DNA from: JBNLBS01 sp050303415
Lineage (GTDB): Bacteria; Pseudomonadota; Gammaproteobacteria; Methylococcales; Methylomonadaceae
Assembly: GCA_050303415.1 (NCBI GenBank)
Contig: JBNLBS010000022.1
Span: 1 to 37,083, forward strand
DNA length: 37,083 nt
Reading direction: 5' to 3'
Shown: positions 23,869 through 32,495 of the stretch, piece after piece
Layout of the letters: each line of letters starts with the position of its first letter
Position numbering within the stretch: position 1 is the first letter of the stretch
The notes under the pieces: generated by a model
Database searches by the model: none
The model's input: the letters and a program-made list of their open reading frames with translations, nothing else
Told to the model about the DNA's origin: nothing
Made by a program: the position numbers and the translations under genes

Positions 23869-25179
23869 ATGAAACATAAAATGACCATTACCAGTAAGAT
23901 TTTAATCGGTATGTTGGCTGGTCTGATTCTTGGCAGCTTGATCAATGCCTTCGGTCAGGAAATTCAATTTATACAAACTTATCTGGTCGGCGGGCTGTTT
24001 CATGTTATCGGTGCAGCATTTATCAATGCATTAAAAATGCTGGTAGTACCATTAGTTACGTTCTCCTTGATCTGCGGAGTTTGTGGGATTGGTGATATCG
24101 GCGCTTTGGGCAGGGTTGGTTTTAAAGCTTTTGCGCTGTACATTCTGACCACCGGCTTGGCAATTTCCCTGGCATTAGTCATCGCCATTCTGATTGCACC
24201 AGGGAAGAATTTTGAAAATACCTCTACTCTGTCTGAATTTACTGCAAAACCGGCACCGCCACTGACCGAAGTTTTTATTAACATCGTTCCCAGTAATCCG
24301 ATCCATGCTTTTGCCGAAGGCAATATGCTTCAGATAATCTTCTTTGTTATCGTTTTTGCCATCGCCATGCTGATGACCGGCGATATAGGAAAACAACTAG
24401 CGGAATCAGCTGAAAGGCTTAATGAAGTGATGATGAATGTAGTGACATTGGTTATGGACTTTGCCCCTATCGGCGTGTTCTTTTTAATGGCTAAAACCTT
24501 TTCCGAACAAGGAATCGGGCTAATTTTGCCTATGATCGACTACTTTAGCGTGGTTATCGCCTGTCTACTCATTCATGCCTTGGGTACCTTTAGCCTGTTA
24601 ATTGCTTTTTTTGCAAAATTAAATCCATTGGTTTTCATAAAAAAAATGCGTCCGGCACATATTTTCGCCTTTAGTACAGCCAGTTCCAATGCCACTATTC
24701 CTGTTACCTTACAGGTGGTTGAAAAAAGACTCGGCGTCGGTAACTCGACAGCATCGTTTACCGTACCATTAGGCGCCACCATCAATATGGACGGTACTGC
24801 CATTATGCAAGGCGTGGCCACGGTTTTTATCGCTAATGTCTACCAGATAGATTTAAATTTAGTGCAATATCTGACGGTAATCGGCATGTCCATCCTGGCC
24901 TCAATCGGCACCGCGGGTGTTCCAGGCGTTGGCCTGATCATGCTGGCGATGGTGTTTAATCAGGTCGGCCTGCCCATTGAAGGTATCACTTTAATTCTGG
25001 GTGTAGATCGCTTATTGGATATGCTAAGAACTGCTGTAAATATTACCGGCGATGCCACCGTCACCTGTATTGTTGCCCGCGGAGAAAACGAATTAAACGA
25101 TTATATCTTTGATAATCCTGATGCCGGGGTAATCACTGATGTTGAGCTGCCTCATAAGGCTACCGCCAAGCACCAGTGA
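23869..25179 (+). CDS. dicarboxylate/amino acid:cation symporter (DAACS family)
   Basis: An inner-membrane secondary transporter of the GltP/DctA/SstT family, moving glutamate, aspartate, C4-dicarboxylates or similar with Na+ or H+. The 436 residues have the usual eight membrane helices and two re-entrant loops. Motifs include the serine-rich loop (FAFSTASSNATIP, about 265-277), NMDGTA (about 304-309) in helix 7, and the substrate-binding DRLLDMLRTAVNITGD in helix 8. The conserved arginine and aspartate in the last motif suggest acidic substrates, but specificity is not decided. It lies 29 bases after mfnB and may be co-transcribed, though no pathway link is evident. Confidence 0.93.
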   Translation: MKHKMTITSKILIGMLAGLILGSLINAFGQEIQFIQTYLVGGLFHVIGAAFINALKMLVVPLVTFSLICGVCGIGDIGALGRVGFKAFALYILTTGLAISLALVIAILIAPGKNFENTSTLSEFTAKPAPPLTEVFINIVPSNPIHAFAEGNMLQIIFFVIVFAIAMLMTGDIGKQLAESAERLNEVMMNVVTLVMDFAPIGVFFLMAKTFSEQGIGLILPMIDYFSVVIACLLIHALGTFSLLIAFFAKLNPLVFIKKMRPAHIFAFSTASSNATIPVTLQVVEKRLGVGNSTASFTVPLGATINMDGTAIMQGVATVFIANVYQIDLNLVQYLTVIGMSILASIGTAGVPGVGLIMLAMVFNQVGLPIEGITLILGVDRLLDMLRTAVNITGDATVTCIVARGENELNDYIFDNPDAGVITDVELPHKATAKHQ

Positions 25180-25201
25180 TCATGGAGTTCGACCTGTTTG
25201 A

Positions 25202-25516
25202 CTATTCCGGCTGACACCGGTAAACATCAAAACTTAAAGAACCCTCTTTTACCGGTTCAAGCGCAACAATGGTATCACCATTCATCACAGCGGCTTCGTT
25301 TTGCGCTAAAATGACCAATTCTTCCCTTACCTGCTCAGCATCACGATCAAAAAAGCCGATATTGTCCTTAACCACGGTTCGTGCTTCACCCAGTTTTTTA
25401 CAATGTACTACATGAAAAGGCTTCACTAAGGTCACTTCCTTTCCTATATTGGTAAGCTCGACCCAAGTACACGCAGTTAAGGCAGAAACGGCAAAAATTG
25501 CAACAAATCGTGTCAT
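25202..25516 (-). CDS. DUF4156 lipoprotein
   Basis: A 104-residue predicted outer-membrane or periplasmic lipoprotein. Its signal segment ends in the lipobox LTAC (C16). The mature part carries the DUF4156 pattern: a strand with V..CKKLGEA, a central helix, a long helix EELVILAQNEAAVMNGDTIV, and a terminal YRC. Two cysteines (about C39 and C101) could form a disulfide. Proteins of this kind are widespread in gammaproteobacteria and have no proven function. The gene is convergent with the symporter, with a 22-base gap that shows no clear terminator. A 371-base non-coding stretch lies upstream. Confidence 0.85.
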   Translation of the reverse strand: MTRFVAIFAVSALTACTWVELTNIGKEVTLVKPFHVVHCKKLGEARTVVKDNIGFFDRDAEQVREELVILAQNEAAVMNGDTIVALEPVKEGSLSFDVYRCQPE

Positions 25517-25838
25517 CGTAGTTTATTCCTGTATTGAGTCAGTGGTTTCCAACATTGTATTTATTTGAATTTTGATTCTATCTAAAACGTTTTCGACTGT
25601 CATGCTCTGATTTCAATGATTATCTAATCTTCATTTATAATTTCGTATCGCAGTTATATTGATTCAATACGTGTGTTTACATTACCCGACTGTCCGGCTT
25701 CATTGAATTAAATTCAAAATTTAATTACCGACTTCTTGAAGTGTCCGGCCAGTAGCTGCAAACTTATAAAAATAAAATTCTCCAAAGCCAAATACGATTT
25801 TTTAAGAATCAGGGGTGGCAGGAGATAAAAGTACAAAC
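25517..25838. other. non-coding stretch upstream of the DUF4156 gene
   Basis: No reading frame that I can support. It is AT-rich and contains the palindrome TTGAATTAAATTCAA (25703-25717) and two copies of TGTCCGGC (about 25691-25698 and 25742-25749). It presumably carries the DUF4156 promoter near 25520-25600. Confidence 0.6.
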
Positions 25839-25871
25839 AAGGGGAACAATAATATTGATATAGTTCCCCTT
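25839..25871 (-). terminator. terminator of the TPM-domain gene pair
   Basis: AAGGGGAAC (25839-25847) and GTTCCCCTT (25863-25871) form a perfect 9-bp stem with an AT-rich 15-base loop. It starts 16 bases past the stop of the minus-strand gene at 25888. The trailer GTTTGTAC is only weakly T-rich. Confidence 0.65.
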
Positions 25872-25887
25872 CTCCACTTAATCACTT

Positions 25888-26568
25888 TTAGTCAATGAAG
25901 TTAAGTTTATTGGATAGCTCATCCTGATCATCATCTGTTATGGGAAAATGATCCGACAATAACCGTCCGCAATGTTCAATGGCCTGTATCAACTTTTCAG
26001 TGGGTTCGCGTGACTTCATTCCTTCAACAACAAGATTGCAAACATCAACCCAGTCCTTCTGTTCTAATTTCGCCGTAATTTCCTCATCCCCTAGCACTCT
26101 GACATTTTGTTCATATAGAGAAATATAGATTAAAACGCCCGTTGCCCCATCGGTTTCATGGATCCTGAACTGATGAAAGGCCAGCCGTGCACTTTTTTCC
26201 ACCTCCTCTTGCATTTCTTTTTTTGATATAAAAATAAGACGTAATATCGGAAAAAAAGAGGCCAGTAAAGTACCCAAAATAAAGCCAAAGAAAATAATCA
26301 CTAAAGCCCATGGTAAAGTGATTACTGTAGTCATCTCACCTTCCCACTGACCCGTTACCGGTATTGATTCTTGAGTGCATAACCAAGAAATGGTTAATAA
26401 CAGCATGCCTAACAACACACCAAAAATATCTTCAGCCCGATCATAACGTCCGGAAACACTGGCAATAACAGGAACTATTTCACCACTGGTATTTTTTTCA
26501 GCGCGGGAAACAGCTTCTTCAATGATTGTTTTTTGTTCATCAGAAAAATAGTTACTTGCTTTTTTCAT
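25888..26568 (-). CDS. TPM-domain membrane protein (second of a pair)
   Basis: From ATG 26568 this is a 226-residue protein. A TPM domain begins the protein (about 10-50, with IIEEAVSRAEKNTSGEIVPVIA), two transmembrane helices are at about 60-80 and 96-125, and the domain then continues into the cytoplasm with ATGVLIYISLYEQNVRVLGD. TPM-domain proteins have been linked to photosystem repair in plants and to membrane-protein maintenance in bacteria, but this type is uncharacterised. The longer frame from 26679 would run into the glycine-rich end of the upstream gene, so I reject that start. It is the second gene of a pair, separated by 19 bases, with a terminator after it. No lemA gene, the common partner, lies beside it. 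Confidence 0.85.
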   Translation of the reverse strand: MKKASNYFSDEQKTIIEEAVSRAEKNTSGEIVPVIASVSGRYDRAEDIFGVLLGMLLLTISWLCTQESIPVTGQWEGEMTTVITLPWALVIIFFGFILGTLLASFFPILRLIFISKKEMQEEVEKSARLAFHQFRIHETDGATGVLIYISLYEQNVRVLGDEEITAKLEQKDWVDVCNLVVEGMKSREPTEKLIQAIEHCGRLLSDHFPITDDDQDELSNKLNFID

Positions 26569-26587
26569 TGTCAGATTCCCAATCACT

Positions 26588-27337
26588 TTACCAAGAACCG
26601 GAAGCGCCACCGCCTCCGGAGAATCCGCCGCCAAAACCGCCGGAACTTCCGGCACTGTTGGACGAACGTAAAATTGCAAATAGTATTAGCCCTAATAATG
26701 CAATAAGTGCCCAAGCCCAGCCACTACGCCCGGTTTTAAACAGGTTAATGATTAATACAATCAAAAGGATAACCGATACGATAATTGCCGGCAAAAACCA
26801 CCAGGGTGCCTCTGGTTTTGGCAGGCTGAGTCCTCTGGCCATAGCATCCAAACCTTTAACCCCGGAAGCGATGCCGGCTGAGTAATTATCTTTCTTAAAA
26901 GCAGGAATAATCAGGGTTTCCATAATTTCCTTTGCAGTTCGATCATATGATCTATCCCAATCGGCTCCTAATTCTATTCTGGCTTTTCTATCTCCTTTAG
27001 AAACCAATAACAACATCCCATAGTTTCTGTCTTCAAAGCCGATGCCCCACTTGTCAAACAAATCAGCGGCATAACCTTCAATGGAATAGCCGGCTGCATC
27101 ATAATCGGCTAGTGAGGTTATAGTCACCACAAACATGGCTACCTGCTCATCCTGCAATAATTTAGATGCTAATGAATTGATTTCTGTAGCCGCCTCTGCA
27201 TTAATAATACCGGCTTTATCAATATAAAAATTCGCGTCATCAGGGCGTTCAGGAAATTCAAGGGCATAGGCTTTCACAGTAAACAAAAACGTCATCAATA
27301 AAACCAATATTCTTAATGACTTAGGAAAAATTCTCAT
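26588..27337 (-). CDS. TPM-domain (YgcG-like) membrane protein
   Basis: A 249-residue protein with a signal peptide (about 1-25, ending AYA), a periplasmic TPM domain (about 28-165), two transmembrane helices (about 178-200 and 206-225), and a C-terminal glycine/serine-rich tail ending in FSGGGGASGSW. This tail is typical of the family. YgcG-like proteins are widespread, are often beside lemA, and lack a firm molecular role. The FVVTI.SLADYD and NYGMLLLVSKGDRKARIELG strands place the fold. The gene leads the pair with the TPM protein at 25888. Its promoter would lie in the 161-base gap before 27498. Confidence 0.9.
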   Translation of the reverse strand: MRIFPKSLRILVLLMTFLFTVKAYALEFPERPDDANFYIDKAGIINAEAATEINSLASKLLQDEQVAMFVVTITSLADYDAAGYSIEGYAADLFDKWGIGFEDRNYGMLLLVSKGDRKARIELGADWDRSYDRTAKEIMETLIIPAFKKDNYSAGIASGVKGLDAMARGLSLPKPEAPWWFLPAIIVSVILLIVLIINLFKTGRSGWAWALIALLGLILFAILRSSNSAGSSGGFGGGFSGGGGASGSW

Positions 27338-27498
27338 GATTTAATTCCTTACAATAACAACTGTTATGTTGTTTATGAGTATAGCCCATAACACTTTAGG
27401 CTGAATGTGTCATTCTTATAATCTAAGCATTATCTTTGAATTTTTAAAACTAATTTGCATCCTAATATTTATCTTCCTATTAATAAAAGGATGTATAT

Positions 27499-27792
27499 AT
27501 GCAAACAATAATAGCCAACAAAAAATATGAAATCGGTAATGCCAGACTGGTGGCAGAATATAATAAAACTGCCGATAGAGGTGAGGATGATGCGTATTGT
27601 GAAGAACTCTACCTCAAAAATTCGGGCACCTATTTACTTTACGGACGCGGCGGGAGCAAAACACCGTGGAACGAATTTGAAGGGGAAGGAATAAAATTAT
27701 TAAATGCTGATCAGGCCAGAGACTGGATTAGACAACATAGTCATGATAAAAAATATCAATATGCCGACCTGTGGGGAGAGGCTGCCGAGTAG
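27499..27792 (+). CDS. hypothetical protein, 97 residues
   Basis: I do not recognise this protein. It is small, soluble and charged, with no signal peptide or membrane segment. Visible features are a central YLLYGRGGSKTPW segment with glycines and aromatics, and a C-terminal helix (NADQARDWIRQH). The pattern suggests a small beta-sheet protein with a final helix. The ATG at 27499 has AAGGA at 27487-27491, a good ribosome site, which supports a real gene. It stands alone, divergent from the TPM pair and followed by 292 non-coding bases before the secreted proteins. Confidence 0.65.
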   Translation: MQTIIANKKYEIGNARLVAEYNKTADRGEDDAYCEELYLKNSGTYLLYGRGGSKTPWNEFEGEGIKLLNADQARDWIRQHSHDKKYQYADLWGEAAE

Positions 27793-28084
27793 ATATACGA
27801 TATAAATCTAGCAATTTAATAATTGACGTTGGATTAAACCTGACAATGTGAGCATAGACTCCGCAAATACATCACAGACGTTTTAAATATAAATTCATCT
27901 CAATTGCACCACATAAACTATTCATTTGCTCAGTTTTTTTGTTTGCCGACTTCATTTATTTAATTTGTCATATTTTTCGTTAAATAGGTTTGAAATATGA
28001 ACTGTTTGGCACTTGTCAGTTTAATAACGTGCTACGTTTAAAATCGGTTGCTGGTAATTTCTTCAGCGTAATGAGAGGTGATGT

Positions 28085-28849
28085 ATGAACAAATTTATGG
28101 TAGAAGTTTTATTAGGTTTTTGTTTGGTTTATTTTGATATTGGAATTTTATATGCTCATGGAGATCATTCTATCCCCTGTTCCGGCCCACACAAAAATGA
28201 CCCAGGCTGCAATGTTGCACCACCGCCGCCAATTTCTGTATTCAGCGCAAACGTAGATTGGATAAACGAAAAAATCATCTTTACAGGGTCGAATTTCTCA
28301 GCCGATACGACCGTATCTATCGCTGGTAACACAGCAACCATTGAAAGTTGGACACCAACGCAGCTGGACATCGCTATGGATACTGCCATTGCCGGTTCTG
28401 CAAAAGGAAATCATAACGTAATTATTGAGGATCTACCGAGTTCGAGTTCCGGCTCCATTTCTCTCTATACCAAAGCATTGCTAATTGACAAAAATTTAGC
28501 CGGTTGTCCTTGTGCTGTCGACTGGCAAGGAACACTTGAACCGCTTGGATTATGGAACAAAACTGCAGAATGCACTGAAATAAATGGAGGTGCCGGAAAT
28601 CCGGTTGATATAGCCGGCATCGTATATTCTGATCCAGCCGATCAAACCGCCTTTCCACAATACCCGATAGGGGCAGCGTTTACTTCCGAGCCTAGCGAAT
28701 CGGTCTGTCAATTAACCATAGCAGATGACACCAGTCCTACGCCTGTAATCGATCTGGTTAAGAAAAGAATCAACCGTCAACAACAAGGAGACTGTCGCAC
28801 CGTATTGGCAAATAATATATGTAGTTCCATCAATACTGTTAGCCCGTAG
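28085..28849 (+). CDS. secreted IPT/TIG-like protein with C-terminal six-cysteine module
   Basis: A 254-residue exported protein of unknown function. Residues 1-24 are a signal peptide (cleavage near YAHG). Then comes a short cysteine-containing segment (C32, C42) and proline-rich linker (47-49), an Ig-like IPT/TIG domain (about 50-130, with IIFTGSNFSADTTVSIAG), and a C-terminal region with six cysteines: CPC at 141-143 followed by W147, then C163, C208, C237 and C246. The same pattern recurs in the next gene. The ATG at 28085 has GAGAGG at about 28073-28078. The protein is probably surface-exposed or periplasmic. No function can be given; a binding or adhesion role is possible. Confidence 0.75.
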   Translation: MNKFMVEVLLGFCLVYFDIGILYAHGDHSIPCSGPHKNDPGCNVAPPPPISVFSANVDWINEKIIFTGSNFSADTTVSIAGNTATIESWTPTQLDIAMDTAIAGSAKGNHNVIIEDLPSSSSGSISLYTKALLIDKNLAGCPCAVDWQGTLEPLGLWNKTAECTEINGGAGNPVDIAGIVYSDPADQTAFPQYPIGAAFTSEPSESVCQLTIADDTSPTPVIDLVKKRINRQQQGDCRTVLANNICSSINTVSP

Positions 28850-28902
28850 AACCTTATCTATTTTGGTTTTATAACCGTAAACTGATTGAATAAGGTGTGA
28901 TT

Positions 28903-29574
28903 ATGAATAGATTAATTAAATTTAGAAAGTATGCGGCATTATTACTTTCGTTTTCGATATTTGTCAGCACTCAGGCCGCGTCCGACATAAACAGCGTTTT
29001 ATTGGATTATGACACTTCTCCGGCAAAAATTATTGTTCTTGGAACAGGATTGAATAATGCCGAATTTACCTTGGCCGGCATTTTAATTCCGTCAACTTGT
29101 ATTGAAAATGTATCGGATACTGAACAACATATTTTGTCTTGTTCTGAAACCGCATCTGCAATACCGGAACAAGGTAGTTATAATTTGCTTGTCAATGGCG
29201 TGGAATTATTTTCCATTTTTGCCGAAAACGGATTTATTGCCACTCCTCCACCGCCGGTTTCCACCACTTGCCCTTGTACCCCGGCCTGGGAAGCTCAAAT
29301 TCCAGCTGGCACGCTTGCATTTTGTTATTGGGGCGTTGATGGCACTCAAGAGTGGATAACAACTCAAACTTGGCTTGACGGGTCAAATAGGCAAGATGTT
29401 TTATCGGCCGCATTCGATCCCAACAATATCTTTTTCGACACTAATAATGTTGGTAATTCTGTATCTTTTTGCAGCCTATATGACGGTAGCAATTACACAA
29501 CAGCCGAACCCGTACTTACTCAGGAACAATATGACGATTGTTATCATAAGTTAATGGTAGATATATGCCTGTAA
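28903..29574 (+). CDS. secreted paralogue with C-terminal six-cysteine module
   Basis: From ATG 28903 this is a 223-residue secreted protein, a divergent paralogue of the preceding one. It has a signal peptide (1-26, cleavage near TQA), a domain with IIVLGTGLNNAEFTL typical of the IPT/TIG start (about 30-110), a proline stretch (115-118), and a six-cysteine C-terminal module: CPC at 123-125 followed by W129, then C141, C190, C213 and C222. The GTG at 28897 lies too close to the ribosome site (AGG at 28893-28895), so I prefer 28903. It is 53 bases after its paralogue and is followed by a terminator hairpin, so the two are probably one operon. Function unknown. Confidence 0.75.
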   Translation: MNRLIKFRKYAALLLSFSIFVSTQAASDINSVLLDYDTSPAKIIVLGTGLNNAEFTLAGILIPSTCIENVSDTEQHILSCSETASAIPEQGSYNLLVNGVELFSIFAENGFIATPPPPVSTTCPCTPAWEAQIPAGTLAFCYWGVDGTQEWITTQTWLDGSNRQDVLSAAFDPNNIFFDTNNVGNSVSFCSLYDGSNYTTAEPVLTQEQYDDCYHKLMVDICL

Positions 29575-29613
29575 TCAAATTTTAAACATGTTCAAACTAA
29601 TTTTATTAACAAC

Positions 29614-29639
29614 GCAGCCCCTAATTTAAATGGGGCTGC
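29614..29639. terminator. terminator hairpin after the secreted-protein pair
   Basis: GCAGCCCC (29614-29621) and GGGGCTGC (29632-29639) form a perfect 8-bp stem with a 10-base loop. It lies between convergent genes. The minus-strand trailer (GTTGTTAATAAAATT) is more T-rich than the plus-strand one. Confidence 0.7.
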
Positions 29640-29692
29640 ATGAACGCATAAAAATATGTTTGATGCACAAGAAACTTGAATTCATTAATTTG

Positions 29693-30082
29693 TTAAAAGT
29701 CTAATTTAAGCCACTTGTCATTATTAAGATCTGCTTCATATTCATCCTTTCCCGTGAAGCCAAAATCATTAAGTTTGTTGAAGTATGATTGATAGTCAAA
29801 CTCCCCTTCACATTTCCAAGGCTCTAAATCCCAAATTGCATCAGCCATCCATGCTAACCATCTTGGAGGCGGCGGCCATTTTTTAAAATAATTAATTCTA
29901 TCTTGTTCAGTTTTTAAGGCTTTCAATCGCTCATAAAAGACCATTAACAATGTTTCACCCGCCCCCATTCTCCATCTCATGCTGTAAGGGTGCGAATTTT
30001 CTGCAAAAATCCAAGGTGGCGGGACATCACCGTAATTATCGATATAAACCTTTAGAAGCTTCCTTATACCAGTATTCTTCAC
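29693..30082 (-). CDS. hypothetical protein with PPPWIF/HPYSMRWRMG motif, 129 residues
   Basis: A small soluble protein with no signal peptide and no name I can give. Its recognisable part is PPPWIFAENSHPYSMRWRMGAGET (about 21-44), given here as PPPWIF and HPYSMRWRMGAGE, a motif that I believe recurs in unnamed proteobacterial proteins. The rest is rich in tryptophan and charged residues, ending in KWLKLDF. The start at 30082 is the first ATG. It is convergent with the secreted-protein pair, and 289 bases without a gene separate it from the next gene on the same strand. It may be an accessory gene, but nothing in the sequence says so. Confidence 0.6.
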   Translation of the reverse strand: MKNTGIRKLLKVYIDNYGDVPPPWIFAENSHPYSMRWRMGAGETLLMVFYERLKALKTEQDRINYFKKWPPPPRWLAWMADAIWDLEPWKCEGEFDYQSYFNKLNDFGFTGKDEYEADLNNDKWLKLDF

Positions 30083-30371
30083 AAATTGATGACATTCGAA
30101 TCACTTTGTAGGCAATCTAAAGAACGCGGTCGAGCAGGTAATTGGCTTTTTTATTCAGCAAGGAGAATTGTCCTCCTTAAAGGCCAGGGTTCTGCCCTAG
30201 CATTCGACATTATTGCCTGCCTCCTATCTTATTTTCATAATTGAAATCATAACGTTGCAATTAACCTGTGTAAATGAAGTCCATCGGAATTTTCATTCGA
30301 GTTAATTTGCCTTGTAAGCATTATGGCACTTGCGCGGGGTATGCAAAAACCCATTCACGGTCTTATTGATG
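30083..30371. other. non-coding stretch with two adjacent hairpins
   Basis: No gene is supported. AAGGAG (30160-30165) pairs with CTCCTT (30173-30178), and AGGG (30186-30189) pairs with CCCT (30195-30198) and is flanked by GC on both sides. The two stems are only 7 bases apart. They may belong to a leader or a small RNA, or be chance. Confidence 0.4.
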
Positions 30372-30788
30372 TCATTGATTTTTCATCTCAGCTTTAATTT
30401 GTTCAACAGCCTCATCAACCCATCGTTGAAACTCTTCCGCTTCGGACCGGGAGGGAAACTGCCTACTTCTCACCGCCTCTAAAGCAGCCAACGCTGGCGG
30501 CGAAGCTAGGGTTACCAAGCCATCTAGCGCCTGCATCCAGACTTCTTTGCTGGAATCAAAAAGAGCCTGTCCTAGGAATGGAATGCTTGATTGTTGTCTA
30601 TGTTGCCAGATGACCTGCACGAGAAATTCCCGGATCTGGCTGCTGGCTTCATTTTGAAAAGCATCCATCAAATCCAACAGTACCCTATCGGGCATTTCAA
30701 GTAATCCGAAAAAAGCACGATCGCGATCACCGGCACAAAACCATTCCAGACAGTTATTGACTTCTTCAGTTAGTATCTCTTTGTTCAT
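30372..30788 (-). CDS. HEAT-repeat-like hypothetical protein
   Basis: A 138-residue all-helical protein. Two or three helical repeats are visible, such as IREFLVQVIWQHRQQSSIPF and KEVWMQALDGLVTLASPPAL, in the style of HEAT repeats that pair a conserved proline/aspartate turn with helices. Repeat proteins of this size usually bind another protein, and some serve as immunity or chaperone-type partners, but no toxin gene is seen here. Start at ATG 30788. It is followed by non-coding sequence and preceded by an alpha/beta hydrolase gene 68 bases away on the same strand. I assign only the helical-repeat character. Confidence 0.6.
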   Translation of the reverse strand: MNKEILTEEVNNCLEWFCAGDRDRAFFGLLEMPDRVLLDLMDAFQNEASSQIREFLVQVIWQHRQQSSIPFLGQALFDSSKEVWMQALDGLVTLASPPALAALEAVRSRQFPSRSEAEEFQRWVDEAVEQIKAEMKNQ

Positions 30789-30856
30789 CGGCTGCTTAAC
30801 TTTGAGCCAAGCTAACCACTGGTGCGTAAAGAAAGTTGGCTGGCTTGAACACTGGA

Positions 30857-31534
30857 TTATAAAGTGTTTTCATTTACGATAACCTCAACACATGCCGCCG
30901 GTTTCGCCTGCAAGATAAAATGAGATCCTTCGATTTGAAAGGTATTGATAGTGCTAAATACTTTTTTGAAAGTTCCCAAACATCTTTCAGGAACCAGTTT
31001 ATCGTCCGTTGCTTGTATATAGGTTGCTTTTATATCGCAGAACGGGTGATTGTTTCCTAGCTTTGTTATTTCGTGTAACCTGAATGAAAGAACGTCGGGT
31101 GAAACCATTTTTATGGATTGTGTAAACAAATCGATCAATTTCGTATTTGCTGCCTTCCCTAATAAAAGTGTTTTAACAATATAGTTTGGTATCGGAAAAG
31201 ATAATAAAAGGCTCCTCGGTAACCAATTTGACAACCCTAACAGGAAAGGACGTGGGTTTTCCAGGAAAGTAGCTACAAAAACAACTGATTTAAGATTCTT
31301 CGGCTTACCAAGCGCAACTCGATAAGCTATATAGCCTGAAAAAGACTCGGCAACTAAAATGAATTTTTCATCAGGTAATTGCCTGATAACCAAATCGATC
31401 AATTCACCATAGCTTAGTTTTAAATTTGGTGGATATGCAATGACTACAGCATCAAATTCCTTAGGTAACTGTTCAACAAAAGGTTTGAATAACCCTCCCG
31501 TTCCATCAAGCCCTGGCAACAAAACAATTTTCAT
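30857..31534 (-). CDS. alpha/beta hydrolase
   Basis: A 225-residue protein of the alpha/beta-hydrolase fold. The nucleophile elbow is ESFSG, with S64 as the catalytic serine, an acid at D177 or D178 (ATDDKLVP), and the histidine H205 in EGSHFILQAKP. The GLDGTGGLFKP oxyanion region is near the N terminus. No signal peptide is present, so it is cytoplasmic. The substrate is unknown. Its start overlaps the stop of the small lipoprotein gene by 4 bases (ATGA), so the two are translated together, which may hint at a role in the cell envelope. The lipoprotein lies immediately before it. Confidence 0.88.
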   Translation of the reverse strand: MKIVLLPGLDGTGGLFKPFVEQLPKEFDAVVIAYPPNLKLSYGELIDLVIRQLPDEKFILVAESFSGYIAYRVALGKPKNLKSVVFVATFLENPRPFLLGLSNWLPRSLLLSFPIPNYIVKTLLLGKAANTKLIDLFTQSIKMVSPDVLSFRLHEITKLGNNHPFCDIKATYIQATDDKLVPERCLGTFKKVFSTINTFQIEGSHFILQAKPAACVEVIVNENTL

Positions 31535-31854
31535 TTATCTTCAGAGCTTATTACTATCTGTATGTAGATTGATTTAGGAGTAGTCTCGAAAGCGTCTAAA
31601 ATAACATTTTTAGCGGCTGCTTCAAGGCTGGATACTTTTTCATCTGTTACATCAGATGCCATAAACATGACCGTAACTTGGCTCAGAATACCATTTTGAA
31701 TTTTCCAACCCACTTTCGAATTCCACCCATAGCTATCTTTTATAGTCTTCTGAATTCTCTCCTGTTTATCTCTAAACTCCAGAAGATCATTTGCCACATC
31801 ACAACCGGGCAAAAATATGATAGAAAAGACAATAACTATTAGATAACTTCTCAT
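31531..31854 (-). CDS. small lipoprotein, 107 residues
   Basis: A short predicted lipoprotein. The N-terminal hydrophobic segment ends in the lipobox FLPGC, giving C18 as the modified residue. The mature part (about 90 residues) is a helix with many charges followed by strands, including WKIQNGILSQVTVMFM and YIQIVISS. I recognise no family. It lies directly before the alpha/beta hydrolase gene with a 4-base overlap, so a shared function is likely. Confidence 0.7.
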   Translation of the reverse strand: MRSYLIVIVFSIIFLPGCDVANDLLEFRDKQERIQKTIKDSYGWNSKVGWKIQNGILSQVTVMFMASDVTDEKVSSLEAAAKNVILDAFETTPKSIYIQIVISSEDK

Positions 31855-32015
31855 AAAGATCCTAGCTTAAATATAACGGAACAAATCAACTGCCCTATGA
31901 AGTCTGCTGACGTTGAAAGCGCGTAGCTTTATGGCCTGTCTAAAAGCGATCGTTAGCCATTAATTCGCTGACCATGTTTCAGTTCTCTCTATTGAAAGAT
32001 CTGGCTCTTCTGAGC

Positions 32016-32495
32016 TTAAAGTAATTTCCGGTCCTCCCTGGCCAATACCTGAAACACTTGATCTTCAGTCCACAGCAAATACTCATTAAGTGGCTTTTCT
32101 CCAGTCTCCAGTGCTGTAGTTGTTGTTCCCAAATAATTTCTAAATGATGATGAATTGACCTTACGGAGAACGGTACTACCCACTGCCTCAAGCTCTAGAT
32201 CCTTACCGTCAAAGGATTCATTGTATGTAAAAACCACAAGCGCCCTATTGAAACGTACGTCAACAACCCAACTATTTTGTTCGACAGTAACCGGATAATA
32301 CGGGCCAAGAATATCTTCCCCGATTTGCACCGGTAGGCGTTTAGAACCTTTGATTCCCTCTACCAAGCGCATTTGAAGCTCTCCACTTGGAAGCTGTTTG
32401 CTCCTTTCAAGAAACCAAGTATGTGCTTCGTCTAGAATCATCTTTATTTTATGGCTAACGGGGCTATAGAAAAAAACCAAAAAATCAACTGTCAT
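32016..32495 (-). CDS. hypothetical protein, about 159 residues
   Basis: A soluble, mixed alpha/beta protein without a recognised domain, signal peptide or membrane helix. Visible segments are IGEDILGPYYPVTVEQ, WVVDVRFNRALVVFTYNE, and a C-terminal helix region with WTEDQVFQVL. The start is unsure: an ATG at 32495 sits only three bases after AAGG, while the Met at 32441 would give about 141 residues but lacks a good ribosome site. It lies alone on the minus strand, with 161 bases to the lipoprotein gene and 475 to the ABC genes. No function can be offered. Confidence 0.55.
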   Translation of the reverse strand: MTVDFLVFFYSPVSHKIKMILDEAHTWFLERSKQLPSGELQMRLVEGIKGSKRLPVQIGEDILGPYYPVTVEQNSWVVDVRFNRALVVFTYNESFDGKDLELEAVGSTVLRKVNSSSFRNYLGTTTTALETGEKPLNEYLLWTEDQVFQVLAREDRKLL

